NCBI GenBank assembly: GCA_004794785.1
Contig: SJOL01008902.1
Location: 372,636 to 436,635, forward strand
Length of the DNA: 64,000 bases
Direction of reading: 5' to 3'
DNA from: Opisthorchis felineus
Lineage: Eukaryota; Platyhelminthes; Trematoda; Opisthorchiida; Opisthorchiidae
This document shows positions 24,201 to 34,040 of the stretch, one piece after another (the stretch's first letter is position 1; each line of letters begins with the position of its first letter). A program made the position numbers and the translations under genes. The notes under the pieces are model-generated. The model was not told the origin of the DNA. It did not search any database and saw only the letters and a list, made by a program, of their open reading frames with translations.

Positions 24201-25580
24201 TTGATTTGAGCAATTCCTTATAATTCCCTGTTAGGACCTGGAGCAATAAAAATTTGTTTGAAAAAGTTGTGTTCCGTCCTTCTAAATATCACACAGAGCG
24301 TTAGAAAAACTGAATATGTTCCTGCTAACTTTAAAAATTCTTGAGTGTGATTGGCAGTTTATTCAAAAAAGCACACAATCAAAATCAGCCGCGTGAAACA
24401 GCCGTGGTCCAGTTTATTTCCTTAAACCTTACTTTTTACGGCGGCACACCCTAAGGAACGACGGAAGAATTTTGGTCATAGTTTGGTTGATCCTGGTTTC
24501 GAGACCAGATGTTTCGTAGTAATTGCCGTGCGTCGTTCCATTGTAAACCTCAATGATCCAGTCCTTGATTGATCATTCGTAGAGTATAGGTGACAGTAAA
24601 CTCATTAGATGATACTCAGCTCAGTGTCCAAATGAGTGTCTGTTTGTCGAAGCGAAACAGTGGACCTACCCTTGACCAGTCAGGCTTTACTTTCAATGCA
24701 ACAGCTTGCTCGTTCACAAAAACGTACGGTTAGCGCTGCCAAGATGGATCAGTAGAGAAGCTATCCAGTGATTGTATTTTTCTACCTAAGCTGTCATCAA
24801 GTAGGACAACATTTTCTTCGCAGAAAACACTAAAAACTGATGTATTTTTATTCCTAAAACTTAATAGCATGAAAGTTTCGTGTTTCCGACTTTCAAACAC
24901 TGTGTGATCAGAATGAAATTTTCCACTTTTCCGACCTCAAACAGTATGCTCAACTTGAGCACTAAGGAATGATGTTTTGGACCAAATGCACTTCCACGGC
25001 ATTTGTGGTCCCCTAAACATGTGTCCCTAACATGAACGTGAATGTGCCATGCAATCGTTTGCTTTCGTAAACCACAGGCTTTTGGCAATGCGCTCACATG
25101 TGAAAATCTTATTATCAACACAAAATCCACTTCCTCTTACCTTGTTCAAAAAAGCAACGCACCAATAGATGTGCTCCCTACCGCCTACACTCAGCGTTTT
25201 TGTCTGATGTTGAAGCAGATGACCAAGCGTTCCTTTAAGTTAGTCCAAACAAAACCGGAAGTTTTAGGTTACTTCATTCGTTGCCCATGGTAACAAGACT
25301 AAAACACAGTCATGCGGATAAGATTACCTGATTGATAACATAAAACTTGTCATAAATGGCATCGTTCTGTGACACGTTAATCTTTCAAAGTAATGTTCGA
25401 AACCGTACCGAATTGTGTCGCTCTTTGTTACGTTCGCTCATTACGTTGTTTAGACAGGCTTTTAACAACAAGTCTAATTATCAACGACATATGTGGGAAG
25501 GCCGGCTTCAATTCAGTTAGTGGACGTGCAAGCAAAGGCAAAGTAGTGATTGAGATATCGTCCTGTAAGCGAAACCAGTC
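21251..25580. other. No gene recognised
   Basis: Short frames on both strands (for example 21569-21802, 22347-22607, 23183-23407 minus), none recognisable. TGTGGATGTAAA occurs twice (21635 and about 21930), the only internal similarity noticed. Confidence 0.5.
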
Positions 25581-25700
25581 AATGCTGGAAAGCCGAGAAA
25601 CATCGTACAGCTGGTCATCGTTATTGGGAATCATCAGCAGTGCACATCTCACGAAGCTCCAGAGAGTCTCAACCTATAGGCTAGTGGCTTGAACACTTAA
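25581..25700 (+). repeat. Repeat B, copy 2
   Basis: The best copy: AATGCTGGAAAG, GAGAAACATCGTACAGCTGG, TTGGGAATCATCAGCAGTGC and CTCCAGAGAGTCTCAACC. Compare 31433-31560 and 18016-18100. Confidence 0.8.
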
Positions 25701-25960
25701 CAATTCGACCACTAACAGTTGATTCAGCAGTGTTTGAACATCTCCCGAGCGTCGGATGGCAGCCTCCTGGAAAACAGGATGGGTCCGATATATCTGCATG
25801 AGAGAGGAATTAACGTGAGTTGTTATACCACCCCAAGATGTCCAGCCTTCAAGACAGAGTTTAACTGCAATCTCTGGGCTTTCAGTTAAGAACCATATCA
25901 GATTTCCGTAGGCTTTGGTGGTGCTACCCATCCCGACTACGGCGAGTGCTGTCTGCCACC

Positions 25961-25962
<2 letters not shown>

Positions 25963-26016
<54 letters not shown>
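25963..26016. repeat. (TA)n microsatellite
   Basis: About 27 copies. One undetermined base (N) follows at 26081. Confidence 0.95.
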
Positions 26017-26018
<2 letters not shown>

Positions 26019-26470
26019 ATTTGACAACTCAAACACCGTCACACATATAGGGGGCCAACTGTTGTCTTTTTCACGTTCGANAGGATTTCACACCAGGCTT
26101 GGCTGATTCTATCATATTAGGCACACTATTTACATATGGTCACATCATTGTGGTCTGCCTGTTGCGGCCACCTTTGTGGCCACGGGGAGTGTGGCTCCGT
26201 TGGCAGTTGATTTGGTTGATCTGACCAAGGTCTCATAAAAGCTTATACAATGGTGTTCAGCGAAGATACACATCTGCGGCCACGATTAGAGCTGTGGAAG
26301 GCCAGGACTGCGGATGATCACCTCGTAGTTAGCTGGTTGCAGTTTGCGCCGTTGACGGAGCGCGCTGCGTCCATTTCAGATAGCAAGTCGAAATCTGCCC
26401 TTTAACAAATACACGGGCAAAAATTGATCAAGTTTTCCATCACTGGAGGAGCACTACTCCTGTGCCGCTT

Positions 26471-26750
26471 CATGGTTACACCGAATCTTTACGCGACTGG
26501 CAAAAATTCCTAATTTTCAGCTTGTTTTGATGTTAACGGGACACTTAACCGAGTTCCAAACGAATCCCTCATGTGTGCTTAGTATTCAGGATCATTTTAT
26601 TTAGTGTAAACCAAGATATTTATCTACCTAAAACGCACCATGTTTTCGATGTAGCACTAACTGAACATATGTTGACTGCCTACAATGAAGGTAGATGTGA
26701 CTTAACCACATAAAGCTCTCACAGAGGTGAAAAGGCACGTAATCCTGGAA
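26471..26750 (+). repeat. Left arm of long inverted repeat
   Basis: Pairs with 27679-27956. It ends ATCCTGGAA, after which the two sides diverge abruptly (GTGAGT versus AATCAA). Confidence 0.9.
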
Positions 26751-27022
26751 GTGAGTATGGGAATTTCGGTTGCTTTGGGTTTTTTTGCTTTATCGTGTGT
26801 TCAAAGATTAAAACAGCCAGAATGACTCTGACCATTCTAGCAGTGATAATACCTTTTGTAGAAGGGATGTTGGCTGTTTCGATCAAGTTTTTCCTCCTAT
26901 GGTGTCCAGTTTCGGTTTCTTATACAAAAGGAAGACTGCGATCACTTACGAACCTGACTGACCTTTAGATCTCATATCCACTCTGAAACCGCATCGTCGT
27001 TTTCTTGCTGTTCTGAGGCAGA

Positions 27023-27349
27023 ATGTACGCGGTGGCCCGACACCACGTGGCTCCACTACCAACGTATCGGCTTGTTATCACCGGATTTCAGTATGAACCC
27101 GACATCACCGCTTACCATGGGCGTAATAACGTATTCAGGGGCACGGCAAAAATTATGGAATCGTTTGCACAAAAATTACCCAAGACGTTTATGTGCACCA
27201 GAATGATTTATCGACCAAAACGATATCCACATCCATATTGCCGGGTGGCTCAACAAACTCATATAATATTAAATCTATTTTCCGGTTATCAATCTCAAAA
27301 CGTTTTACGGAATACAACATTTTTCCGTAGGATGCTTCGGAACAACTAA
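27023..27349 (+). CDS. Unrecognised 108-codon frame inside long-TIR element
   Basis: Starts at an ATG and is basic (many Arg, Lys, His) with a C-terminal FFRRMLRNN. The length is not significant by itself, but it is the only frame of note in the interior of the inverted-repeat element. No domain was recognised and no function is proposed. Confidence 0.2.
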   Translation: MYAVARHHVAPLPTYRLVITGFQYEPDITAYHGRNNVFRGTAKIMESFAQKLPKTFMCTRMIYRPKRYPHPYCRVAQQTHIILNLFSGYQSQNVLRNTTFFRRMLRNN

Positions 27350-27678
27350 AGAATTATGTGAGCTTTGAGAAGCCACAAAGGCACGCAAAACCTATGAAAG
27401 CTGCTTTGTTGATGTTGACACTGTTTGAAGACAAAACGTTAAACTGACCGACGTTGTTCGATCAAACTGTGCTTTGAAACGTGATGAACTTCTAATGCCG
27501 ATGAAGCCACAGAGTCGAATGATAGTTGTCGTTCTGACGAAAGAGGATCAATACGAAATCAAATCGTGGATAATTGTTTACGATAAGGCTTCATTATGTT
27601 ACACAAAGTTACAAATATTTACGCATTAGTTCCGACTCTCAATTAACGGAAGCGAGGGATTCCAAACTGGAGTTGATT

Positions 27679-27956
27679 TTCCAGGATTACGTGCCTTTTC
27701 ACCTCTGTGAGAGCTTTATGTGGTTAAGTCACATCTACTTTCATTGTAGGCAGTCAACATATGTTCAGTTAGTGCTACATCGAAAACATGGTGCGTTTTA
27801 GGTAGATAAATATCTTGGTTTACACTAAATAAAATGATCCGGAATACTAAGCACACATAAGGGATTCATTTGGAACTCGGTTAATTGTCCCGTTAACATC
27901 AAAGCAAGCTGAAAATTAGAGATTTTTGCCAGTCGCGCAAAGATTTGGTGTAACCA
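27679..27956 (-). repeat. Right arm of long inverted repeat
   Basis: Reverse complement of 26471-26750 with about ten substitutions and no obvious indels of more than a base or two. Confidence 0.9.
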
Positions 27957-28006
27957 AGTAAATCATAATGTTGAAGGAACCTCGGAGTCTAGAAAATGAG
28001 GCCCAC

Positions 28007-28037
28007 GACCGGTTCCGTCCTTTCTGGGGCTCATCAG
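28007..28037 (-). ncRNA. Hammerhead ribozyme relic (GAAA mutated)
   Basis: Minus strand: CTGATGAG, stem II GCCC/GGAC with one mismatch, then CGGAAC in place of CGAAAC, then CGGTC. Stem I GGCCTAC/GTGGGCC is 7 bp. The substitution in the invariant GAAA probably abolishes cleavage. Confidence 0.7.
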
Positions 28038-28099
28038 GTAGGCCCAGGCCCCGAGATTCCGACAACTTTATGTCCTGCTTGAACCCGAATTGCACGAAA

Positions 28100-28235
28100 T
28101 TAGCAAAATACACTCGTTCGCATACCAGTTTGGTTTTGACGAGAGACTCACCTGGAACCCAGCTGAATCACGTTCAGTTCCAGGTGAGTCTCCCGTCAAA
28201 ACCAAATTGGTATGCAAATGAGTGTAGTTCGCTAA
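28100..28235. repeat. 136-bp hairpin of two end modules
   Basis: TTAGC...GCTAA ends, arms of about 60 bp, and a centre around GCTGAATCACGTTCAG. Both arms are the end module of the hammerhead repeat. Confidence 0.9.
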
Positions 28236-29343
28236 GAATAAAGGACCTTTGTCTCTCAGAGGTCACGATTATTGTTATTTGTGGTAGTTTATACATTTAA
28301 TCTCGAAACCTCATACTTATTCACTGGTGGTCTGTGTTCGATTTATTTCAAAGCTAAAAACCATGAGTTGAAAGCGGGTGAAGATTTGTAACCTGCAACA
28401 TCAACGGGATTACAGCGGTCCGTTAAACCGGATAATGTAAGACAAATACGTAATTTAAGTTAAAAGAACTTCCCAATGAATGAAGGTAGTGGTACGTCCC
28501 TCCGTCCTTATTATTTGCGTGTTTTTATGTTCAAAACACGGAAATAACTTGTGATTAGTCCAGTTATTGAAAACAAAAGACAAGGAGTTTGAAGTGGCTG
28601 GTCTGCATACCAGTGACAGTTTTTCAATGTCGCATCACTGTTTGCTTTTATCAAAGCCTTCCTTCCAAAGCCTTCCTTTAAAAACACCAGTGAACTACTG
28701 GGATTTCGTACCGGCACGCAAATGATCCGCCCTAAGGTCTGTCAGTTGTTTCCACAAACCCGTCTGTCGAAGACCTATTCAGCCGTATCTCCTCTACTCT
28801 GATCTCCGATACATCCAAAACAATAGAGACTGTATATTGTTCCCGAATCGGTCAGTTCATTTGTTCACCCATCAATAGGTAAACATGAAAACAGGAAAGC
28901 CTTGACAATTGTCCCTGCTTTCAGTTGCATGTTGTTCTTTGTTCATTTGTATTCCGGTAAACCTAGCCCTGATGTTGAATCATTCTGATGGTGGTGAAAC
29001 TTGGTGCATGGAATAAAAGCTATTTTTAAAGCTGCGTGATCCTCCGTAGTTGAAACATTTGAGTAAAAAGCAGCCGAATTTTCGATGTATTCAACCAGTA
29101 CTCCCCCAGAATGTTTGTTCAGTCTTCGGAGTCACTTCGATCTGTGCTAAGCGTAATTTTGCAGCTGCTTCAGATTTGACGCGCGAATCCCATGGATCTC
29201 TGTGGGGTGGTGGGAGTCCTGACATACCGCTACACTTGGCTGAGCAGCAGTGGAGTTGACCTTCGGCATATAGCTCCCTGCAGCAATCAGCCTTGTCAGG
29301 CGGATGCCTGAGTGAGAATGTCGCATAGGAGTCCACAGGTAAT
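28236..29343. other. No gene recognised
   Basis: Overlapping short frames on both strands near 29050-29366 without motif. Confidence 0.5.
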
Positions 29344-29470
29344 TCACCAGATACTCTCATTTGCACATTACTTTAGTTTTGACAGAAGATCCACCTAAAT
29401 GTGGCTGAATTACTTGTTGGTGATGACCGGAAAGTCTTCAGAAATTCTATGAGTAGTGTGTTACGTCTAG
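29344..29470 (+). repeat. Hammerhead repeat fragment, degenerate
   Basis: The end module (ACTCTCATTTGCA...) is followed by a remnant of the ribozyme 3' part (GACCGGAAAG, TCTTCAG) and by CTATGAGTAGTGTGTTACGT. This is the same order as 50713-50865. The core is not recognisable. Confidence 0.65.
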
Positions 29471-31432
29471 CCCACGGTCAACTTATGAGGTAATTTTCCT
29501 TCTGCACAGATAACTACCCTAGCTAAATCCCAGCCAATATATGACTGTGCGCTCGATAATTTCTTGTGTGATATCCATCTCAGCAAACTCAACCTGGGCC
29601 CAAACGTGTCCCGAACCAATAAGTTTACAAATGGACTTTTCTTGAAGACTTTTTGATGCACTCTGTTAATCGGTACCCAGCCATGCAGTTTTTTCTGAAG
29701 TAATAATCGTATTTATTGCCCTAAACATTGGGAGCTTGCCATCAGCTGGTGAAACATAACATAACTTGTCCAAGAAGAATTCAGTTTCTGAAGAATTACG
29801 AGAAACAAATAGGTGTGAAAAAGGCTCAGGAGTGATCACGACGGAATTTTTCGGCCACTTGTCCCCGGCATCAGCAAAAATTACCGGTCGCTCATTCCAC
29901 AGGGAGATTGATAATCAGCCTTAGAAGAAATTCGTGCTGAACCGAAACCTCCGCTCATCAGGTAAGGCGTCAAATTATTTGCAAAGAAATCAAATGGTCT
30001 TCTACTCCAACAAAGGGGGCTTCATGAACTGAAGTGGGCAAGGCAAAATCGATGTAGCAAAGCCAAAGCACCGACTTGCGTGACTTACTTGGAAATTTAT
30101 GGATTCCTTCAATACCAAAAGGGCGAAGGAACCTGTCGTCCTGTGGCATCGTTTTTTTGTGGACCGAAACATGAGAACTCAAAAAAGCTTTTTTTTCCAC
30201 TAAACACAAAATTTTAAATCACAGTCATTGTTCAGACTTGGCTAGCCCCGCAGGTTCATTCAGTCGTTTTTCTACCTGAAGTGAAGAGAAAATTTTGTAT
30301 TTGCTTGCCTTATCGCTTATCACATGCAGTGCAGAATTTCGAAATCAGGTAACTCAGACAGTTTAGGCTTTTTAACCACTTTAAACCGTCCGAAATGCGC
30401 CCATTTTTCCTTCTCCCAGTAGTCAGCCTCGACGACAAGTTCAACCACCCACATACCTGCAACCACTGTGACGAAAAGATAATTTTACCACGAAAAACGC
30501 TAGACCATTCATCATAGTTATGTTGTCTAACTGTCGCATTTCGTTTTTATGAGGTGATCCACCCAGTTCACACGCACTGTAAACTAATGATCCATCGAGT
30601 TTAACATCACTTTAAGTGACCCTTCAGTATTTCGCACAAAGAACTGCTAGGATATCAAATCAACTGTTGCTTTTGTGTGGAACAGACGTAAAGACCACGT
30701 TTTACTCATTATACATGCTGCCTTGAGTTGCTAACTTGTTTAGATCCCTTCGACCAACAGAGGTGATGTCATTAACGTCCTCTTGGAACTTGTGGACTAA
30801 GCCGACCTGCTGGACTTCAAACAGAGCTCAAGCGGCATTGGGGTGTCGAGCGATTTTCATCAACACAGTGATCAGTATATTATATCAAGGCTCAAACTAG
30901 ACTCGTTTAGATCGAGTTAATTTCCTTGAAGCACTCTTCTATAATCTCAGTCAATTGACTGCCTCTGGTACCCACCATATATTCGGGGTTACCTTCGCTA
31001 CTAAACTATAAGATTAAAACAAAAACGTCTTACTATTTGTGAAACAATAGCAAGTTATAAAATTCTGCCACGGTTTAACCTGATTTTTATCTCAGACCTC
31101 CTGTGAATCGCATCAGCTTAAGATGAGTACTTGTCTGCTTTTAGATGAACGTTTCGGAGTTCTTTCTCCGTTTTCAATCACCGTAGGCACACAGCTCTCC
31201 CTGAATAAACCCTCCTCACAAGGTAGTTATAATTCATCGTTTGGATTTGTTGCTCTATGCCGCTGTTTATGCTCCCAGCACAGAAGACTCACATGAGATT
31301 TGCATCCTCTCCCCGTTATATTTACGATTGTCCTACGGGCGTCAGTCATCACTTTCGCCTTTATCCCTCATATTTTTGATCACAGTGTGTGTGGGGGATC
31401 GAGGTTAAATTGATATTTTGTCCTACAAGTGA
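29471..31432. other. No gene recognised
   Basis: Short frames only. Confidence 0.5.
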
Positions 31433-31560
31433 AGCCAACCTATGCTGAAGAGCTGAGAAACACTGTACGGCTGTTTCATCCTTATTGGAAACCATCTATA
31501 GTGCGCATCGCACGGAACTCCAGAGAGTCTCAAACCCGCGAACTACCGGCTAGCTCTTTG
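31433..31560 (+). repeat. Repeat B, copy 3
   Basis: GAGAAACACTGTACGGCTG, CATCCTTATTGG, AGTGCGCATCGCACGGAACT and CCAGAGAGTCTCAAACC align with copy 2. Confidence 0.8.
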
Positions 31561-32314
31561 TGCTTTAAGCCAGTGACTTCTATGTTTTATAACAATTCGT
31601 CCCCTCACAATAACAAAGACAGCAAAGTTTATCAGTGGCCAGACACGCAGTAGCATTCCACAGGCAAGTGAGCATGGTAGCAGCCGTACTCTAGTAAGAT
31701 GCCTCAAACTGGATTTCACCGTTCAACCACGTCTACCCAACCATCACCGAAGCACTTCACAACTGTTCCTCTTCAGTCTCAGAACAAAATCACAGTTTAC
31801 ATTTCAAGGTATCTTGTCGGTAGCACCGACAAACTGCCACCAACCTATGCAGGAGGGAAAAAATTTCACTGCCTACATCAGTTTTGTAGCTGCAAGTTTA
31901 TCACTCGGGAACCAGTCAGCAAGTGATCAATGGATGTGAATTATATGATTAAGTGTTGAATGGTGCTATATCTGATCAGCCACTCGTGGTCGAATTCCAT
32001 AGTGCTTAACCACTAACCAGAATGTCGATAGTTAAATTTCTCCAATGGATTCGTGAGATGGACAATACGGACGAGTCTCAACAGGGAAGAAACAGCCTTA
32101 CAGTGCTTCTCAGCTTCCCAGCGCAGATTGACATCAGTTGCACGATAAAGTCTGGTTTGAAACTTTCAGTGTTCCTCGCCGTAAACAAACTGCGTTTTTC
32201 ATTGAAGGTCCAGCTCCGGTTACCTGGTGTTCTAGCTGGAATAACTTGAACCAATGGCGAAGCGTTGCGAGCATCAGTACACAGGTAAACTGCTGTCAAA
32301 AGAAGAATCAGTAT
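31561..32314. other. No gene recognised
   Basis: Short frames only. The first part may be the tail of repeat B. Confidence 0.5.
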
Positions 32315-32510
32315 GGCGAAATACACTCATCTGCAAACAAATTTGGTTTTGCGAGAGACTCACCTGGAACCCAGCTGAATCTTCGTTTGTGATGTTTCCA
32401 GGCAACTGAATGTGCTGCACCAGGCCGCCTCATGTTCCAGTTGCTACGATATTCGAGATATCGCGATACATGTATATTCGTGATGCACTACTCATAAGGT
32501 TGTTGAATCA
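32315..32510 (-). repeat. Hammerhead repeat, body without ribozyme
   Basis: On the minus strand it contains the body and end module nearly as at 50840-51024, including the small hairpin CGATAT-loop-ATATCG, and stops just short of the ribozyme. Confidence 0.85.
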
Positions 32511-33773
32511 GTATGAACTATGCAAGATAACAAAAGGCGCTGGGAAAATCTAGGTGAATAAGGCGTAGAGAACTGTTTACTTGTTGCAACAATGGGGTTA
32601 TTCTCATTTAAATTTGAGAGGCATTTTGTTGATTCTTGGTTGAACATTACTCTCAACCGCACTCGAGCTGTCCCGAAATCTAGGGATTGCATTCATTCAA
32701 GCTAAAGAACCACTGCCTTCGAACAAGAATGAAACGAAACACGTTCATCTCCTGATAAGCATACTTTGGGGGGCGACAGCTGGGACTATAGCGATCTATC
32801 ATTTACTGCAGCCTCGAACTCTTAGCTATTCAACGGTGCAATAACCTAAGAATAAACGATGCTTTTCTGAAAATAAACCACTGAAATGAAAGGTAGATGC
32901 CTCACGCTAATACGTAGCTGACGAGGGGTTCAATCTTTCAGGTTTAGTGCACACAAGCTTGTGTTTGTAACTTGGACTGGTTTTATAACGAATATTGCAA
33001 TACTTGGCTTAAAAACTTTGGGTAGCTGTCTAGACGAGAGGTCTAGAAAGAAAATTCATCTCCAGCAGAACATCTCACCAGTAGAACAACTTCTCGAGGT
33101 AGATCTTATGAAGAGAAATCACACTTCAGGACAGTCTACAACAGCATTTACTGTCAGACGTGGTCTATGTTACGCTCTTAGGAAGAGATGTATGATTCGC
33201 AATTTCGCCGTGAAATCCGCATTTGACAATGATTGTATGCAGATCACCATTAAGATGCAGGCTATGATTACCAAACCATGAATGAGGGAAATTACCCTAA
33301 ATCATTAGGCAACCTCCGGATTGGTAACGACTCATGTTGACTGCATAGGTTTTATTGTTTGGTACAGTACAATTTATTAGCCGACAACAACTGAAGGCCA
33401 AATTGGCAATCCAAATAATGGAATTGATCATTTGGAACTTATTCTGTCTATTGCCCAAAAACGAACGGCCCAAGAATTAGTTCTCTTAAGTTCCCGATAG
33501 GTGATGCAACAATGAAAGCTGCACTTTTTTTCTAAACAGCGAACTGTGGGCGAGAATGCAAATAATTAGGTAAGGGATAATCCCATTTAGCGGTCTGTTT
33601 TCGTGATTATCATCAGAGCTAGATAAAAAAAAGGGTGGCTGATAATTCTTCCCCATCCCCTTTGCTGGATGAATTAGTGCGTTAAAAGGAGTCCGCAAGC
33701 TTTGGTCATGGAAAATCCCCTGAAACATGTAACAATGATGTCCAGTACAGGCTCACTCAACTAACTAGCATAT
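32511..33773. other. No gene recognised
   Basis: The frame at 32961-33281 (+) has no known motif. Confidence 0.5.
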
Positions 33774-34040
33774 TCGCGAAATACACTCATCTGTACACCA
33801 ACTTGGTTTTCCACTGGAGACAAATGAATCCCAGCTGATCCGTTATTGATATTCTACAACCGAACGTGCTGTATAAATACCGCCTCATATTTCAGTTGGC
33901 ACCAAATCCGAGGTATCACAATATATTTTTCTGAAGGGAAAATGCAGGCGAGTTTGCTGACAACTCATCGACATTCCACGACCGGTTTCACCCTTCCTGA
34001 AGCTCATCAGGTAGGCGGAGTCCCTGAGATTCAGCTGAGA
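33774..34040 (-). repeat. Hammerhead repeat, nearly complete unit
   Basis: One diverged unit from linker through ribozyme (34010-33980) and body to the end module (33774). Confidence 0.8.
33980..34010 (-). ncRNA. Hammerhead ribozyme, core intact
   Basis: CTGATGAG, GAAAC and the GTC cleavage triplet are all present. Stem II is weakened to GCTT/GGGT (wobble pairs) and stem I keeps about 4 bp (CTAC/GTGG). The zero-loop CCGG stem III suggests a dimeric ribozyme. Confidence 0.7.

Larger units (their letters stand above)
26471..27956. mobile_element. 1.49-kb element with 280-bp terminal inverted repeats
   Basis: The arm at 26471-26750 is the reverse complement of 27679-27956. I count about ten differences over roughly 279 bp (about 96% identity), clustered in the outer half; the inner 170 bp differ at one or two positions. 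Both arms start TGGTTACACC. The interior (26751-27678) is single-copy in the window, with one 108-codon frame. No transposase or RT motif was seen and no flanking duplication was found. It could be a foldback-type DNA transposon, a non-autonomous element, or an inverted local duplication. The high arm identity points to a recent origin or to gene conversion. Confidence 0.7.
27960..28235 (-). repeat. Hammerhead repeat copy, deletion derivative
   Basis: In minus-strand order it has two end modules face to face (28235-28100, a 136-bp near-perfect hairpin), the linker starting TTCGTGCAATT (about 28097), a ribozyme relic (28037-28007), and the stem I flank. This equals the 50713-51165 architecture with the first ribozyme and body removed. 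Confidence 0.8.

Noticed and set aside
26471..27956. Long inverted repeat as an assembly artefact
   Set aside because: About ten substitutions between the arms make a simple duplicated-read artefact unlikely, though only long reads can settle it.
29940..29975. Minus-strand TACCTGATGAGC as another hammerhead
   Set aside because: No GAAAC follows and stem II is missing; at best a fossil sharing about 12 bases.
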